Shown: in pieces, positions 4,473 to 5,111 of the stretch
How positions within the stretch are numbered: position 1 is the first letter of the stretch
How the letters are laid out: every line of letters begins with the position of its first letter
Assembly: GCA_016930115.1 (NCBI GenBank)
Contig: JAFGHN010000118.1
Span: forward strand, 1 to 5,111
DNA length: 5,111 bases
From: Spirochaetales bacterium
GTDB taxonomy: Bacteria > Spirochaetota > Spirochaetia > ARS1246
Direction of reading: 5' to 3'
The notes under the pieces: generated by a model
Database searches by the model: none
What the model was told of the DNA's origin: nothing
What the model saw: the letters and a program-made list of their open reading frames with translations, nothing else
Translations under genes and position numbers: made by a program

Positions 4473-5111
4473 TTATCTGGTGATTCGGGCGAACTTCTGA
4501 ATCCGCGGGGTTTTGTTGATCTCGCACACGTAGATGTTGCCTCTTGAGTCTACGCCTATCCCGTGCGCCACCTCGAGCAGGCCTTTTCCTTCGCTCTCGC
4601 GTCCCTCCCAGGACGATATCTCCTTGCCCTTGAGGTCGCGTATACTCACCTTGGGCTGGTACGGCCCGCCGATTTCCGCCACATATGCAACATCGGTACT
4701 CCAATCTATAGAGATGTCGGCGGGGTTGTTCAGGCCGGCCCATTCGGTGAGGTACGCGCCTTCACTATCGAATATCTGCACGCGGCGGTTCTCACGATCG
4801 CATACGTAGACCATCCCATGCCGGTCAACCGCGATGTTATGGGGAAGAGCAAATTCACCCGGCCCGGTTCCCGGACCTCCCCAGGTCTTCAATAATTCCC
4901 CCTCTTTAGTGAATTTGTGAACGAGATAATTGGCATAACCGTCTGAGATAAAAAGGGAGCCGTCAGGACCGACGGCGAGACCGGTGGGCATATTGAAAGG
5001 AGCACGCCTGAGGAGAGGGGCCGCCCAATCGCGAGTACCCAACCGCACCAGCATTTTACCGTCCGGAGTGAACTTCTCGACGGTATGGGTTTGCGAATCG
5101 ATGACCCAAAC
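4473..5111 (-). CDS. NHL-repeat beta-propeller protein, peptidyl-alpha-hydroxyglycine lyase-like (5' end outside window)
   Basis: The C-terminal 212 residues are present; the frame runs off the right edge, so ATG at 5054 is only an internal Met. Five NHL-type blades are visible: about 1-25 (VIDSQTHTVEKFTPDG), 39-79 (PTGLAVGPDGSLFISDGY), 87-126 (LPHNIAVD...VYVCDRENRRVQIFD), 129-170 (PADISID...AYVAEIGG) and 181-209 (AHGIGVDSRGNIYVCE). The WGGPGTGPGEF link and the PHNIAVD/DREN-RVQIFD pair are typical of proteins named bacterial peptidyl-alpha-hydroxyglycine alpha-amidating lyase-like. His91 and His183 occupy propeller positions that could match zinc ligands of animal lyase; the blade between has Asp132 at the like position. 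Known: in animals this domain cleaves peptidyl-hydroxyglycine. The bacterial relatives are mostly unassigned, so a binding or sensing propeller is equally possible. Location is unknown because the N-terminus is missing. It stops 8 bp before the downstream ATG, suggesting co-transcription and translational coupling. Confidence 0.85.
   Translation of the reverse strand, partial: VWVIDSQTHTVEKFTPDGKMLVRLGTRDWAAPLLRRAPFNMPTGLAVGPDGSLFISDGYANYLVHKFTKEGELLKTWGGPGTGPGEFALPHNIAVDRHGMVYVCDRENRRVQIFDSEGAYLTEWAGLNNPADISIDWSTDVAYVAEIGGPYQPKVSIRDLKGKEISSWEGRESEGKGLLEVAHGIGVDSRGNIYVCEINKTPRIQKFARITR

Noticed and set aside
4465..4743. N-terminal extension of the KxH racemase-family protein to a start at 4743
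   Set aside because: The extra 93 residues overlap the NHL-repeat coding sequence in another frame and are Arg-rich noise. Family alignment and a ribosome-binding site place the start at 4464.
5052..5054. ATG at 5054 as the start of the NHL protein
   Set aside because: The frame continues to the window edge with further NHL-like residues (VIDSQTHTVEKFTPDG), so this Met is internal.

Overview
The window reads as a piece of a free-living bacterial chromosome. It is gene-dense, with Shine-Dalgarno sites, sigma-70-like promoters and moderate to high GC (by eye about 55% in the left-hand transporter gene and 65-70% in parts of the first racemase-family gene). It holds five protein genes, two of them cut by the window edges. 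No rRNA, tRNA, CRISPR array, insertion sequence or phage gene was seen. The mix of family-5 solute-binding protein, several mandelate racemase (MR)/enolase-superfamily enzymes and an NHL-propeller lyase-like protein resembles gene sets in environmental lineages with expanded enolase superfamilies, such as SAR202-type Chloroflexota. Poribacteria or Latescibacterota are alternatives. This placement is inference from gene content only.

Layout, left to right. (1) Positions 1-459, minus strand: the N-terminal 153 residues of a secreted family-5 (peptide/opine/sugar-type) ABC transporter substrate-binding protein. (2) Positions 460-687: a 228-bp gap with two promoter-like sites facing the transporter gene, a tandem GGGARAGACC repeat and a doubtful 43-codon ORF. 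(3) Positions 688-1980, minus strand: a complete 430-residue enolase homologue. It keeps the metal and phosphate ligands and the catalytic lysine, but Trp replaces the catalytic acid Glu and Glu replaces an active-site His. (4) Positions 1981-2139: a divergent control region with one good promoter for each flanking gene and several inverted repeats. (5) Positions 2140-3315, plus strand: an MR/muconate-lactonizing-enzyme (MLE) family protein with a KxG motif. (6) A 12-bp convergent gap, then positions 3328-4464, minus strand: a second, different MR/MLE-family protein with a KxH motif. (7) Positions 4473-5111, minus strand: the C-terminal 212 residues of an NHL beta-propeller protein of the peptidyl-alpha-hydroxyglycine lyase (PAL)-like type, ending 8 bp before gene 6 and probably in one operon with it.

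Three proteins of one catalytic superfamily, from three different branches, therefore lie within 3.8 kb beside an uptake gene. The simplest reading is a catabolic locus: a carboxylate, probably an acid sugar or related hydroxy acid, is imported and passed through alpha-proton-abstraction chemistry (dehydration, epimerisation or lyase steps). The enolase-like protein is the oddest member. It would be auto-annotated as glycolytic enolase, yet its catalytic residues argue that it does not do the normal 2-phosphoglycerate/phosphoenolpyruvate reaction. No substrate can be named from the sequence alone.
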